Assembly: GCF_029837695.1 (NCBI RefSeq)
Contig: NZ_JAOEEA010000012.1
Location: 116,233 to 180,232, forward strand
DNA from: Pseudomonas sp. GD04019
GTDB taxonomy: Bacteria; Pseudomonadota; Gammaproteobacteria; Pseudomonadales; Pseudomonadaceae
Length of the DNA: 64,000 bases
Direction of reading: 5' to 3'
In this document: piece by piece, positions 34,381 to 45,040 of the stretch
Layout: the number at the start of each line of letters is the position of its first letter
Position numbering within the stretch: the first letter of the stretch is position 1
Made by a program: the position numbers and the translations under genes
The notes under the pieces: model-generated
The model's input: only the letters and a program-made list of their open reading frames with translations
What the model was told of the DNA's origin: nothing
Database searches by the model: none

Positions 34381-34439
34381 GAAATGGGGTTCGGACTGCT
34401 CATTTACACCTCGTAAACTGCGCGTCCTCACCCCATTTC
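34381..34439. repeat. REP-like inverted repeat
   Basis: A perfect 10-bp outer stem (34381-34390 GAAATGGGGT with 34430-34439) encloses an inner TTTAC/GTAAA pair at 34403-34416, giving a long hairpin in the 112-bp gap between two convergent genes. Pseudomonad genomes carry many such extragenic elements with a GTAAACTGCG core. Confidence 0.65.
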
Positions 34440-34452
34440 GCCTTGCCTGGCT

Positions 34453-35085
34453 CTAGCTCAAAAGATTCGGAATAGGTTCTAGAGCGGCCAGCGCCGCCTC
34501 CAGATTGCGCCGGGCCGGCGCTTCCCATAGCGCCGCCAGCGGCGCATGGTGATAGAGCGCCGGTGTATCCAGCAACTGGCGCAACAGCTTGGCGCGGCCG
34601 GCGCGGAACAGCGGCTCCGGCACCCAGGCATACTCGGCGCGCACGGCCGCTTCGTAGCCCGCATACACTTCTGCACCGCTCGCCAGAATCGATAGATCGA
34701 TATCCACCACCAGCGCCGCATCGGCGTCTTCCGGCGCCTGCTGATGGCGGGTGGCGAGGATCATCTCGCGCAGCGCCGCGCTCCGTTCGCCCAGGTCCGC
34801 GTCCTCCAGCCACTGGCAGGCGCGCTCGGCGCTGGCCGCCTCGTTGTCCTGGCGGCGGGTGTCGTAGACCAGGTCATGGGTCCATAGGGCCAGCTCCACC
34901 AGCGCGGGGTCCCTGGCCAAGTGCTGCCAGCGTTGCAGATGGGCCAGGCAGGCCTGGATATGGCTGATGCCGTGGTAGTGGCGGTCCGGCGCGGCATAGG
35001 CCGCCGATAGCTCGGCGTAACTGCCGTTCGGTGCCGAGCCGCCCAGTTCCTGCCAGAGTGCTTGCCAGCGTGTTTCCGAGAGCAT
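34453..35085 (-). CDS. HD-domain predicted metal-dependent phosphohydrolase
   Basis: 210 residues. The HD-like metal motif is LALWTHDLVYD, with an upstream histidine in RHYHGISHI and later residues in MILATRHQ and VDIDLSIL. Proteins of this type are sometimes mislabelled in databases as NMDA-receptor related; the real fold is an HD hydrolase of unknown substrate. It lies alone on the minus strand, convergent to the ccm operon and divergent from smc. Confidence 0.75.
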   Translation of the reverse strand: MLSETRWQALWQELGGSAPNGSYAELSAAYAAPDRHYHGISHIQACLAHLQRWQHLARDPALVELALWTHDLVYDTRRQDNEAASAERACQWLEDADLGERSAALREMILATRHQQAPEDADAALVVDIDLSILASGAEVYAGYEAAVRAEYAWVPEPLFRAGRAKLLRQLLDTPALYHHAPLAALWEAPARRNLEAALAALEPIPNLLS

Positions 35086-35134
35086 CCTTCACCTCGCCAG
35101 AATCGGGGCCGCCAGCATAGCGCGGGCGCGGCTC

Positions 35135-35162
35135 TTGGCCGCGAAAAACCCTGTGATACACT
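35135..35162 (+). promoter_or_regulatory. Candidate sigma70 promoter for smc
   Basis: TTGGCC (35135-35140) and TACACT (35157-35162) with 16-bp spacing, the -10 preceded by TGTGA. It lies in the divergent gap between the HD gene and smc, about 110 bp from the smc start, and would place the short upstream ORF (35204-35281) in the leader. Confidence 0.4.
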
Positions 35163-35203
35163 CCGCCGACCCCCAGATTTGCCCCCCTTTTCCAAGGAAA
35201 TCC

Positions 35204-35271
35204 ATGAGCTTCATGGCAGCGGATAGCCGCGTTCTGCAGTCTTCCCGATCCGCGCCCGCGGAGGCCCTGGC

Positions 35272-35281
<10 letters not shown>
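35204..35281 (+). CDS. Short upstream ORF overlapping the smc start (putative leader peptide)
   Basis: A 25-codon frame opens with ATG at 35204 behind a good ribosome site (AAGGAAATCC). It reads MSFMAADSRVLQSSRSAP and ends ALACA, with its TGA at 35279-35281, seven bases after the smc ATG codon. The overlap would allow termination-reinitiation coupling. No recognisable domain. It may be a genuine leader or a chance ORF; smc also has its own GGAGG at 35260-35264. Confidence 0.35.
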
Positions 35282-38760
<3,479 letters not shown>

Positions 38761-38856
38761 ACCAGGCATTAAGCGGGGCAAAATGCCTTGCAACGGTGCA
38801 CATTTACCGTTCGTCGTGCTAGCTTAGGCCTCACTTTTGTTACGCGCGAAAAATAT

Positions 38857-38872
38857 CTGTAGAAACATACAG
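38857..38872. promoter_or_regulatory. LexA-box-like palindrome upstream of zipA
   Basis: CTGTAGAAACATACAG has both perfect half sites (CTGT and ACAG with 8 bases between), about 75 bp before the zipA ATG. The centre is less A+T-rich than the strong box at 50189. About one such CTGT-N8-ACAG match is expected by chance in 64 kb, so only the intergenic position makes it notable. Confidence 0.3.
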
Positions 38873-38946
38873 TTGTTCGCGTTCCAAAGGGGCAGGAAGC
38901 CCTTATTTTCATTACATTTTTCATCGTTCAGGGGCTTGGGAGTTTC

Positions 38947-39753
38947 ATGGAGCTGCGCTATTGGCTGATCGTCATCGGTGTCATCGTCATCGTCGGCATT
39001 CTGTTTGATGGCTGGCGCCGCATGCGTGGGGGCAGTGGCAAGCTGAAGTTCAAGCTGGACCACAGTTTCAGCAACCTCCCCGACGACGATGCCGATCCCG
39101 ACCTGCTTGGCCCCGCACGCGTCATCGATCGCAAGCGCGAACCCGAATTCAACGAAGCGGACATGCCCACCGTCAGCGCCAGCGAGCTCAACCGCAAGCG
39201 CAACCTCGAGCCGAAACAGGGCGACCTGGGGCTGGACGCCGACGAGCCGGTGCCAACCCTGCTGATTCCTGTCGAAGATGACGAGGAGCTGCCCACCCAG
39301 GCCCGCGAAGCGCTACCGGTGGAGGAAGTGCTGGTGATCAACGTGATCGCCCGCGATGCCGACGGCTTCAAGGGCCCGGCGCTGCTGCAGAACATCCTGG
39401 AGAGCGGCCTGCGCTTCGGCGAGATGGACATCTTCCACCGCCACGAGAGCATGGCCGGTAACGGTGAAGTGCTGTTCTCCATGGCCAACGGCGTCAAGCC
39501 GGGCACCTTCGACCTGGACGACTTCGAGCTGTTCTACACCCCGGCGGTGAGCTTCTTCCTCGGCCTGCCGGGCCCGCGCCATCCGAAGCAGGCGTTCGAC
39601 GTGATGATCGCCGCCGCGCGCAAGCTGGCCCACGAGCTGAACGGCGAGCTGAAGGACGACCAGCGCAGCGTGATGACCGCGCAGACCATCGAGCATTACC
39701 GTCAACGCATCGTCGAGTTCGAGCGCAAGAAGCAGCTCGCCGGCAAGCGCTGA
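38947..39753 (+). CDS. zipA: ZipA cell division protein
   Basis: 268 residues: an N-terminal membrane helix (LRYWLIVIGVIVIVGILFDGW), a charged Pro/Glu linker, then the C-terminal FtsZ-binding ZipA domain (VLVINVIARDADGFKGPALLQ; GRFGEMDIFHRH-like and FELFYTPAVSFFLGLPGP). ZipA tethers FtsZ filaments to the membrane at mid-cell. The short linker is typical of pseudomonads. A terminator and ligA follow. Confidence 0.94.
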   Translation: MELRYWLIVIGVIVIVGILFDGWRRMRGGSGKLKFKLDHSFSNLPDDDADPDLLGPARVIDRKREPEFNEADMPTVSASELNRKRNLEPKQGDLGLDADEPVPTLLIPVEDDEELPTQAREALPVEEVLVINVIARDADGFKGPALLQNILESGLRFGEMDIFHRHESMAGNGEVLFSMANGVKPGTFDLDDFELFYTPAVSFFLGLPGPRHPKQAFDVMIAAARKLAHELNGELKDDQRSVMTAQTIEHYRQRIVEFERKKQLAGKR

Positions 39754-39775
39754 CCGCTTCACCGCATGCAATCCC

Positions 39776-39805
39776 AAGAGCAGCCTAGGCTGCTCTTGTC
39801 GTTTT
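39776..39805 (+). terminator. Intrinsic terminator after zipA
   Basis: AAGAGCAGCC and GGCTGCTCTT form a perfect 10-bp arm pair (39776-39797), followed by GTCGTTTT. The palindromic core CCTAGG sits at the tip. It lies between zipA and ligA. Confidence 0.75.
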
Positions 39806-39821
39806 CAAGGACACCCGCACC

Positions 39822-42179
39822 ATGACCGACGCCACCCAACGCATTGCCGACCTCCGTGCCGAACTGGATGAGCACAACTACCGCTACTACGTGCTGGACG
39901 AGCCCAGCGTGCCGGACGCCGAGTACGACCGCCTGTTCCGCGAACTGCAGGCCCTGGAGGCCGAGCATCCGGAGCTGGTGACGCCCGAGTCACCGACCCA
40001 GCGCGTCGGTGGTGAGGCGCTGAGCGCCTTCGGCGAGGTGCGCCACGAGGTGCCCATGCTCAGCCTGGGCAACGGTTTCGAGGAAGAAGACCTGCGTGCC
40101 TTCGACCGCAGCGTGCAGAACGGCCTGGGTCTCTCCGGTGGCGATCTGTTCGGCGGTAGCGCCGCGGTGGAATACAGCTGCGAGCCCAAGCTCGATGGCC
40201 TGGCCGTCAGCCTGCTGTATCGCGACGGCCAACTGGTGCGCGGCGCCACCCGTGGCGACGGCAGCACCGGCGAAGACATCAGCGCCAACGTGCGCACCAT
40301 CCGCAACGTGCCGCTGAAGCTCAAGGGCGAAGGCTGGCCGGCGCTGTTGGAAGTGCGTGGCGAGGTCTACATGCCCAAGGCCGGCTTCGACGAGCTCAAC
40401 GCGCGCCAGGCCGAGAGTGGCGGCAAGACCTTCGCCAACCCGCGTAATGCCGCGGCCGGCAGCCTGCGTCAACTGGACCCGAAGATCACCGCCAGTCGCC
40501 CGCTGGAGTTCTGCTGCTACGGTGTCGGCCAGGTCAGCGGCGAGCTGCCGGCCACCCAGGTCGGCATGCTGCAGCAGCTCAAGGCCTGGGGCGTGCCGAT
40601 CAGCCGCGAGCTGAAGCTGGCCAAGGGCGTGGAGGCCTGCCTGGACTATTACCGCGACATCGGCGAGCGGCGCATGGGCCTGGCCTATGACATCGATGGC
40701 GTGGTGTTCAAGGTCAACAACATCGAGGACCAGCAGCAGCTGGGCTTCCGCGCGCGCACCCCGCACTGGGCGCTGGCCCACAAGTTCCCTGCCCAGGAGG
40801 AACTCACCGAGCTGCTCGACGTGGAGTTCCAGGTCGGCCGTACCGGAGCCGTTACCCCGGTGGCGCGCCTCAAACCGGTCAAGGTGGCCGGCGTCACCGT
40901 GGCCAACGCCACCCTGCACAACATGGATGAAGTGGCGCGCCTGGGCCTGATGATCGGCGACACCGTGATCATCCGCCGCGCCGGCGACGTGATCCCCCAG
41001 GTGATGCAGGTGGTGACCGAGCGCCGCCCCGCCGACGCCCGCGAAGTGCACGTGCCCGAGCAGTGCCCGGTGTGCGGTTCCGCCGTCGAGCGCACCCAGC
41101 TGGTCAAACGCGCCAAGGGTAAGGAGACCACCAGCGAAGGCTCGGTCTACCGCTGCGTCGGCCGCTTGGCCTGCGGTGCCCAGCTGAAGCAGGCGATCAT
41201 TCACTTCGCCTCGCGCCGCGCCCTGGATATCGAAGGCCTGGGCGACAAGATCGTCGAACAACTGGTAGACACCGGGCTGGTAGCTTCGCCGGCCGACCTG
41301 TTCACCCTGACCTACGAGCAGGTAGTGGTGCTGGAAGGCTTCGCCGACCTGTCGACCCGCAACCTGCTGGCGGCGATAAAGGCCAGCGCCAAGCCGAGCC
41401 TGGCGCGCTTCATCTATGCCCTAGGCATCCCAGATGTCGGCGAGGAGACCGCCAAGCTGCTGGCCCGCGCGCTCGGCTCGCTGGCGCGCATCCGCCAGGC
41501 CCTGCCGGAAGTGCTGACCTACCTGCCGGATGTGGGCCTGGAGGTGGCCTTCGAGATCCACAACTTCTTCGGCGACTCGCACAACCTCAAAGTCATCGAC
41601 GAGCTGCTGGCGCGTGGCGTCGAGCTGCAGGAGGAGGGCGAGCTCAGCGCCGAGTTCGCCGCCTGCGCGACCCTGCCCGGCTTTATCGACAAGCTCAACA
41701 TCCCCTTTATCGCCGCCACCGGTGCCGAGAAGCTGGCGGCCAAGTTCGGCAGCCTGGAGGGCGTGATCAAGGCCGACTGGCTGGACCTGCGCCAGGTCGA
41801 GCGCCTCAACGAGAAGGCCGCCAAGTCCCTGCGCGACTTCTTCGATGTGCCAGCCAATGCCGAGCGCGCCGCACGCATCGAGGCGCAGCTGCGTGACTTC
41901 GGCATGCACTGGGCGAGCGAGAAGAGGGTGGTCGAGGGCTTGCCGCTGGCCGGGCAGACCTGGGTGCTCACCGGCACGCTGGAAACCATGAGCCGCGATG
42001 TCGGCAAAGACAAGCTGGAAGGCCTGGGCGCCAAGGTGGCGGGATCGGTATCGGCCAAGACCCACTGCGTGGTGGCCGGGCCTGGCGCCGGCTCCAAACT
42101 GACGAAAGCCAGCGAGCTGGGCGTGAAGGTGATGGACGAAGCGGAATTTCTGCAGCTGCTGGCCGGCTACGGTCTTTGA
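39822..42179 (+). CDS. ligA: LigA NAD+-dependent DNA ligase
   Basis: 785 residues: the Ia domain; the adenylation domain with the nucleotide-accepting lysine in the KLDG motif (EPKLDGLAV, Lys123); an OB domain; a Zn finger with cysteines in CPVCGSAVERT and YRCVGRLACGAQ; a helix-hairpin-helix domain (IPDVGEETAKLLARALG); and a C-terminal BRCT domain (GQTWVLTGTLETMSR). It seals Okazaki nicks. It is longer than the 670-residue family norm, mostly in the HhH-BRCT linker and an insert near residue 100, as in other Pseudomonas LigA. Confidence 0.96.
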   Translation: MTDATQRIADLRAELDEHNYRYYVLDEPSVPDAEYDRLFRELQALEAEHPELVTPESPTQRVGGEALSAFGEVRHEVPMLSLGNGFEEEDLRAFDRSVQNGLGLSGGDLFGGSAAVEYSCEPKLDGLAVSLLYRDGQLVRGATRGDGSTGEDISANVRTIRNVPLKLKGEGWPALLEVRGEVYMPKAGFDELNARQAESGGKTFANPRNAAAGSLRQLDPKITASRPLEFCCYGVGQVSGELPATQVGMLQQLKAWGVPISRELKLAKGVEACLDYYRDIGERRMGLAYDIDGVVFKVNNIEDQQQLGFRARTPHWALAHKFPAQEELTELLDVEFQVGRTGAVTPVARLKPVKVAGVTVANATLHNMDEVARLGLMIGDTVIIRRAGDVIPQVMQVVTERRPADAREVHVPEQCPVCGSAVERTQLVKRAKGKETTSEGSVYRCVGRLACGAQLKQAIIHFASRRALDIEGLGDKIVEQLVDTGLVASPADLFTLTYEQVVVLEGFADLSTRNLLAAIKASAKPSLARFIYALGIPDVGEETAKLLARALGSLARIRQALPEVLTYLPDVGLEVAFEIHNFFGDSHNLKVIDELLARGVELQEEGELSAEFAACATLPGFIDKLNIPFIAATGAEKLAAKFGSLEGVIKADWLDLRQVERLNEKAAKSLRDFFDVPANAERAARIEAQLRDFGMHWASEKRVVEGLPLAGQTWVLTGTLETMSRDVGKDKLEGLGAKVAGSVSAKTHCVVAGPGAGSKLTKASELGVKVMDEAEFLQLLAGYGL

Positions 42180-42186
42180 GCTAAGA

Positions 42187-42208
42187 GGCCCCGGCGAACG
42201 CCGGGGCC
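42187..42208. terminator. Bidirectional terminator hairpin after ligA
   Basis: GGCCCCGGC (42187-42195) pairs perfectly with GCCGGGGCC (42200-42208) around a four-base loop in the 36-bp gap between convergent ligA and the lipoprotein gene. There is no clear U-run on the plus strand. Confidence 0.6.
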
Positions 42209-42215
42209 CTGACCA

Positions 42216-42524
42216 TTACTGGCCGGTGACGTTGACGCAGGTCTTGCCGTAGAAGGGGTAGAAGCCCTTGGTGTGGTAGTCGGCGGTGGCAACGGTGGAG
42301 ATGCTGCCGTTGGCCTTGGCGGCTTCGATGGAAGCGTCGCCCTTGTTGACCAGGCCGATGATGGTGGTGGCGCAGGAGGTGCCCTGCTTGCCGCCCTGAG
42401 CGGTGGTGGCGGTGATCGGACCTTTAACGTCGGTGATCAGGCCTACGCCTACCGGCGACAGACCGTTGGCGCAGCCGCTCAGCAGGGTGGCGAAGGCAGT
42501 GGCAGTCAGAATACGTTTCAGCAT
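42216..42524 (-). CDS. TRL-like lipoprotein
   Basis: 102 residues with a lipoprotein signal (lipobox LLSGC). The mature domain (GVGLITDVKGPITATT, then GKQGTSCATTIIGLVNKGDASIEAA) matches the TRL-like family of small envelope lipoproteins, whose function is unknown. I chose the ATG at 42524 because AAGGA lies 8 bases upstream; the ATG at 42533 sits almost on that ribosome site. It is on the minus strand between ligA and the HU-family gene. Confidence 0.75.
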   Translation of the reverse strand: MLKRILTATAFATLLSGCANGLSPVGVGLITDVKGPITATTAQGGKQGTSCATTIIGLVNKGDASIEAAKANGSISTVATADYHTKGFYPFYGKTCVNVTGQ

Positions 42525-42658
42525 TTTTAGCATCCTTGGCTTTTGGTATGTCCCGGCCCAACACCGGGCTCGCGGCGACCTTAACCAAGGAGGCGCCGCG
42601 GAGCAAACGTGGTTGCCCGCAGCGTTGACTGGTTCAAATTCTGCGCAATTCCATCGCG

Positions 42659-42937
42659 TTAATTGAGGCCGTCCAGCAGCGCCTTGGCCGGCACCAGCTT
42701 GACCGCCTTCTTCGCGGCGATCTGAATCGCCTTGCCGGTGGCCGGGTTGCGACCGGTGCGTGCCGGACGCTCGCTGACCTTGAGCTTGCCGATGCCCGGC
42801 AGGCTGATCTCGCCATCGTTCTCCAGGGCATCCGCGACTATGTCGCCAAGCTGGTCGAGCAGGGCGCGCACGTCGCTCTTCTGCAGGTCGGTGGCTTCGG
42901 CGAGGTCGGAAATCAGCTGGTCTTTGGTGATGGCCAT
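42659..42937 (-). CDS. HU-family DNA-binding protein
   Basis: 92 residues with the HU/IHF fold: N-terminal helices (MAITKDQLISDLAEATDLQK) and the DNA-binding arm with GRNPATGKAIQIAA, the family's signature GRNP loop. This is a paralogue rather than the main HupB: it ends VKLVPAKALLDGLN and its helices differ from canonical HU. Such proteins bend DNA and shape the nucleoid. It stands alone, divergent from the MCP gene. A GGAGC-type ribosome site precedes the ATG. Confidence 0.88.
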   Translation of the reverse strand: MAITKDQLISDLAEATDLQKSDVRALLDQLGDIVADALENDGEISLPGIGKLKVSERPARTGRNPATGKAIQIAAKKAVKLVPAKALLDGLN

Positions 42938-43153
42938 GGGGCGCTCCGGTGAGAGGGTTTGGCCGGCAAGCTACCACAAAGCGGCTTCATCTTCCCGGTC
43001 GCTGTCCACGCGGCTGCGGGTCAGGTTTTTCCCGAGGCTGGGCAGGCTATTTTGCGACCCGGTCGCGTTGGAATTCCCCTACGGCCAGTCGTGCATGCAG
43101 TGTCTATGCTTAGTGGCATAACAATATTGCTGACGACCCCGCTGGAGCTTGCC

Positions 43154-44788
43154 ATGTTGCGTCTATTCGCCGATCTCGGATTCCGCTGGAAGATCGCGCT
43201 GCCGATTCTGCTGCTGGCCGTACTGCTGGTGCTGATGGGCACGCTCGGTGTATTTGGCATCGGTCAAGTGGCCGACTCCAGCACCAAGCTGACCAACCGC
43301 TATCTGCCCGCCATCAGTCTGCTATTGAATGCCGACCGCGATCTCTATCAGGCCTTCACTGCTGAACGCAGCCTGCTCGACGAGGCGGCCAGCGAGCACG
43401 TCGAGGCCTTGCGCGCGGCCCATGCGGAGAATGCCCAGCAGGCCTACGACCGCGTGCATAAATACGCAGAGATGCAGCCCGGCGCCGAGGCCATGGCCCT
43501 GGTGGCCAAGTTCGACAGCGGTTTCGCCCAATGGAAGGCCACCTCGGCCAAGGTGCTTGAACTGATCGGCAGCGATCCTGCGGCCGCCTCGGCCCTCAGC
43601 TTCGGCGACAGCGAGGCCCAGTTCGAGGCCATGCGTGACTCCATCGACAAGCTGGGAGAGCTGGAGGACAAGGAGGCCAACGACGAAGGCAACCTGGCCA
43701 TTGCCCTGGGCGAGGAGCGCAGCTGGCAGCAGGGCGGCATCACCGTGTTCGGCCTGCTGATCTGTGCCGTGCTGGTGCTGGGCTTCCCGGTGCTGGTGAC
43801 TCGCCCGCTGCACAATCTGCTGCACCGTATCGAGCAGATCGCCGATGGCGATGGCGACCTGCGCGTGCGTCTGGATGTGCTCTCGCGTGACGAGCTGGGC
43901 AAGCTCAGCCATGCCTTCAACCGTTTCCTCGACAAGCTGCAGCCGCTGATCCGCGAGGTAGGTCGGGTCACCGGCGAGGTCGCCGACTCGGCCCAGACTC
44001 TGGCTGGGATGGCGGCGGCCAACGACCGCCTGATCAGCAGCGAACACGCGGCGGTAGACCAGGTCAGCACTGCGGCCAGTGAGATGAGTGCTGCGGTGCA
44101 CGAGGTGGCGCGCAGCGCGCAGAACGCCGCGGATGCCGCGCGTACCGCCGAGGTGCAGTCGCGCGAGGGCGCCGAGGTGGTCGGTGCCACCATCCATGCG
44201 ATTCGCCAGTTGGCCCACGAGGTCGAAAGCGCCTCTGACACCATCCAGACCCTGGAACAGGAGACCGCCAATATTGGCGCCGTGCTGGCGGTGATCAAGG
44301 GCATCGCCGAGCAGACCAATCTGCTCGCGCTCAACGCCGCCATCGAGGCGGCGCGGGCCGGCGAGCAGGGCCGTGGTTTTGCCGTGGTGGCTGACGAGGT
44401 GCGCGCCTTGGCCGCGCGCACCCAGGAGTCGACCAAGGACATCCAGCAGATGATCGAGCGCCTGCAATCGGGCGTGCAGAACGCGGTCAAGGCCATGCAT
44501 TCGGGCAGCGCCCGGGCTCGCGACAGCGTGGAGCGCGCCGCGGGGGTGGACGGCGCGCTGTCGGCCACCGGCGACTCGGTGGCGCGGATCAACGACATGG
44601 CCGCGCAGATCGCCAATGCCTGCGACGAGCAGAGCAGCGTGACCGAGGAGATCGCGCGCAACATCAGCGATATCCGCGACCTGTCCAACGAGGCGGCGCA
44701 GACTTCGGAGCAGAGCACCCAGGCCAGCGCGCGGCTGTCCGAGCTGTCGCACGGGCTGGCGCAACTGGTCGGGCGGTTCCGCGTCTGA
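43154..44788 (+). CDS. Methyl-accepting chemotaxis protein
   Basis: 544 residues: a first membrane helix (WKIALPILLLAVLLVLMGTL), a periplasmic helical ligand domain of about 150 residues (four-helix bundle), a second membrane helix (ITVFGLLICAVLVLGFPVLV), a HAMP domain, and the signalling domain with the conserved hairpin tip (IAEQTNLLALNAAIEAARAGEQGRGF). The ligand is unknown. ATG 43154 has GGAG 7 bases upstream; the open frame reaching back to 42959 is intergenic. It is not in the che operon but would feed the CheA/CheW array there. Confidence 0.92.
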   Translation: MLRLFADLGFRWKIALPILLLAVLLVLMGTLGVFGIGQVADSSTKLTNRYLPAISLLLNADRDLYQAFTAERSLLDEAASEHVEALRAAHAENAQQAYDRVHKYAEMQPGAEAMALVAKFDSGFAQWKATSAKVLELIGSDPAAASALSFGDSEAQFEAMRDSIDKLGELEDKEANDEGNLAIALGEERSWQQGGITVFGLLICAVLVLGFPVLVTRPLHNLLHRIEQIADGDGDLRVRLDVLSRDELGKLSHAFNRFLDKLQPLIREVGRVTGEVADSAQTLAGMAAANDRLISSEHAAVDQVSTAASEMSAAVHEVARSAQNAADAARTAEVQSREGAEVVGATIHAIRQLAHEVESASDTIQTLEQETANIGAVLAVIKGIAEQTNLLALNAAIEAARAGEQGRGFAVVADEVRALAARTQESTKDIQQMIERLQSGVQNAVKAMHSGSARARDSVERAAGVDGALSATGDSVARINDMAAQIANACDEQSSVTEEIARNISDIRDLSNEAAQTSEQSTQASARLSELSHGLAQLVGRFRV

Positions 44789-44812
44789 TCCGCCGTCTGC
44801 GCGTCTAAGTGG

Positions 44813-44840
44813 TTGTAACTTCTCGGTTTGCCAGTACAAT
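44813..44840 (+). promoter_or_regulatory. Promoter for the 4.5S SRP RNA
   Basis: TTGTAA (44813-44818) and TACAAT (44835-44840) with 16-bp spacing, immediately upstream of the SRP RNA. A small GC-rich hairpin (CCCGTC/GACGGG) follows the predicted start. Confidence 0.65.
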
Positions 44841-44872
44841 GGCGCGTCCCGTCGCCTGACGGGCTGCGTTAT

Positions 44873-44985
44873 GGTGGTCCCATCGGTCCCCCCGCAACGA
44901 TTACCCGTCAACCTGGTCAGGTCCGGAAGGAAGCAGCCACAGCGGGAACATCGTGTGCCGGGGTGTGGCTGGTGGGGCCGCCTCC
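44873..44985 (+). ncRNA. ffs: 4.5S RNA of the signal recognition particle (small bacterial type)
   Basis: The universally conserved domain IV core lies at 44913-44938 with the GGAA tetraloop and the asymmetric-loop sequences that bind Ffh (GGTCAGG ... AAGCAGCC). The flanking arms pair: GGTGGTCCC near 44873 with GGGGCCGCC at 44974-44982, plus an internal CCGC/GCGG pair around the core. The position between an MCP and dnaE2 and upstream of dnaX fits pseudomonads. Exact mature ends are approximate. Confidence 0.92.
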
Positions 44986-45040
44986 AATCTCTCCCCGCCA
45001 ATCATTCGTTCAAACGGACTCGTTCCGCGCTTCGTCGTGC

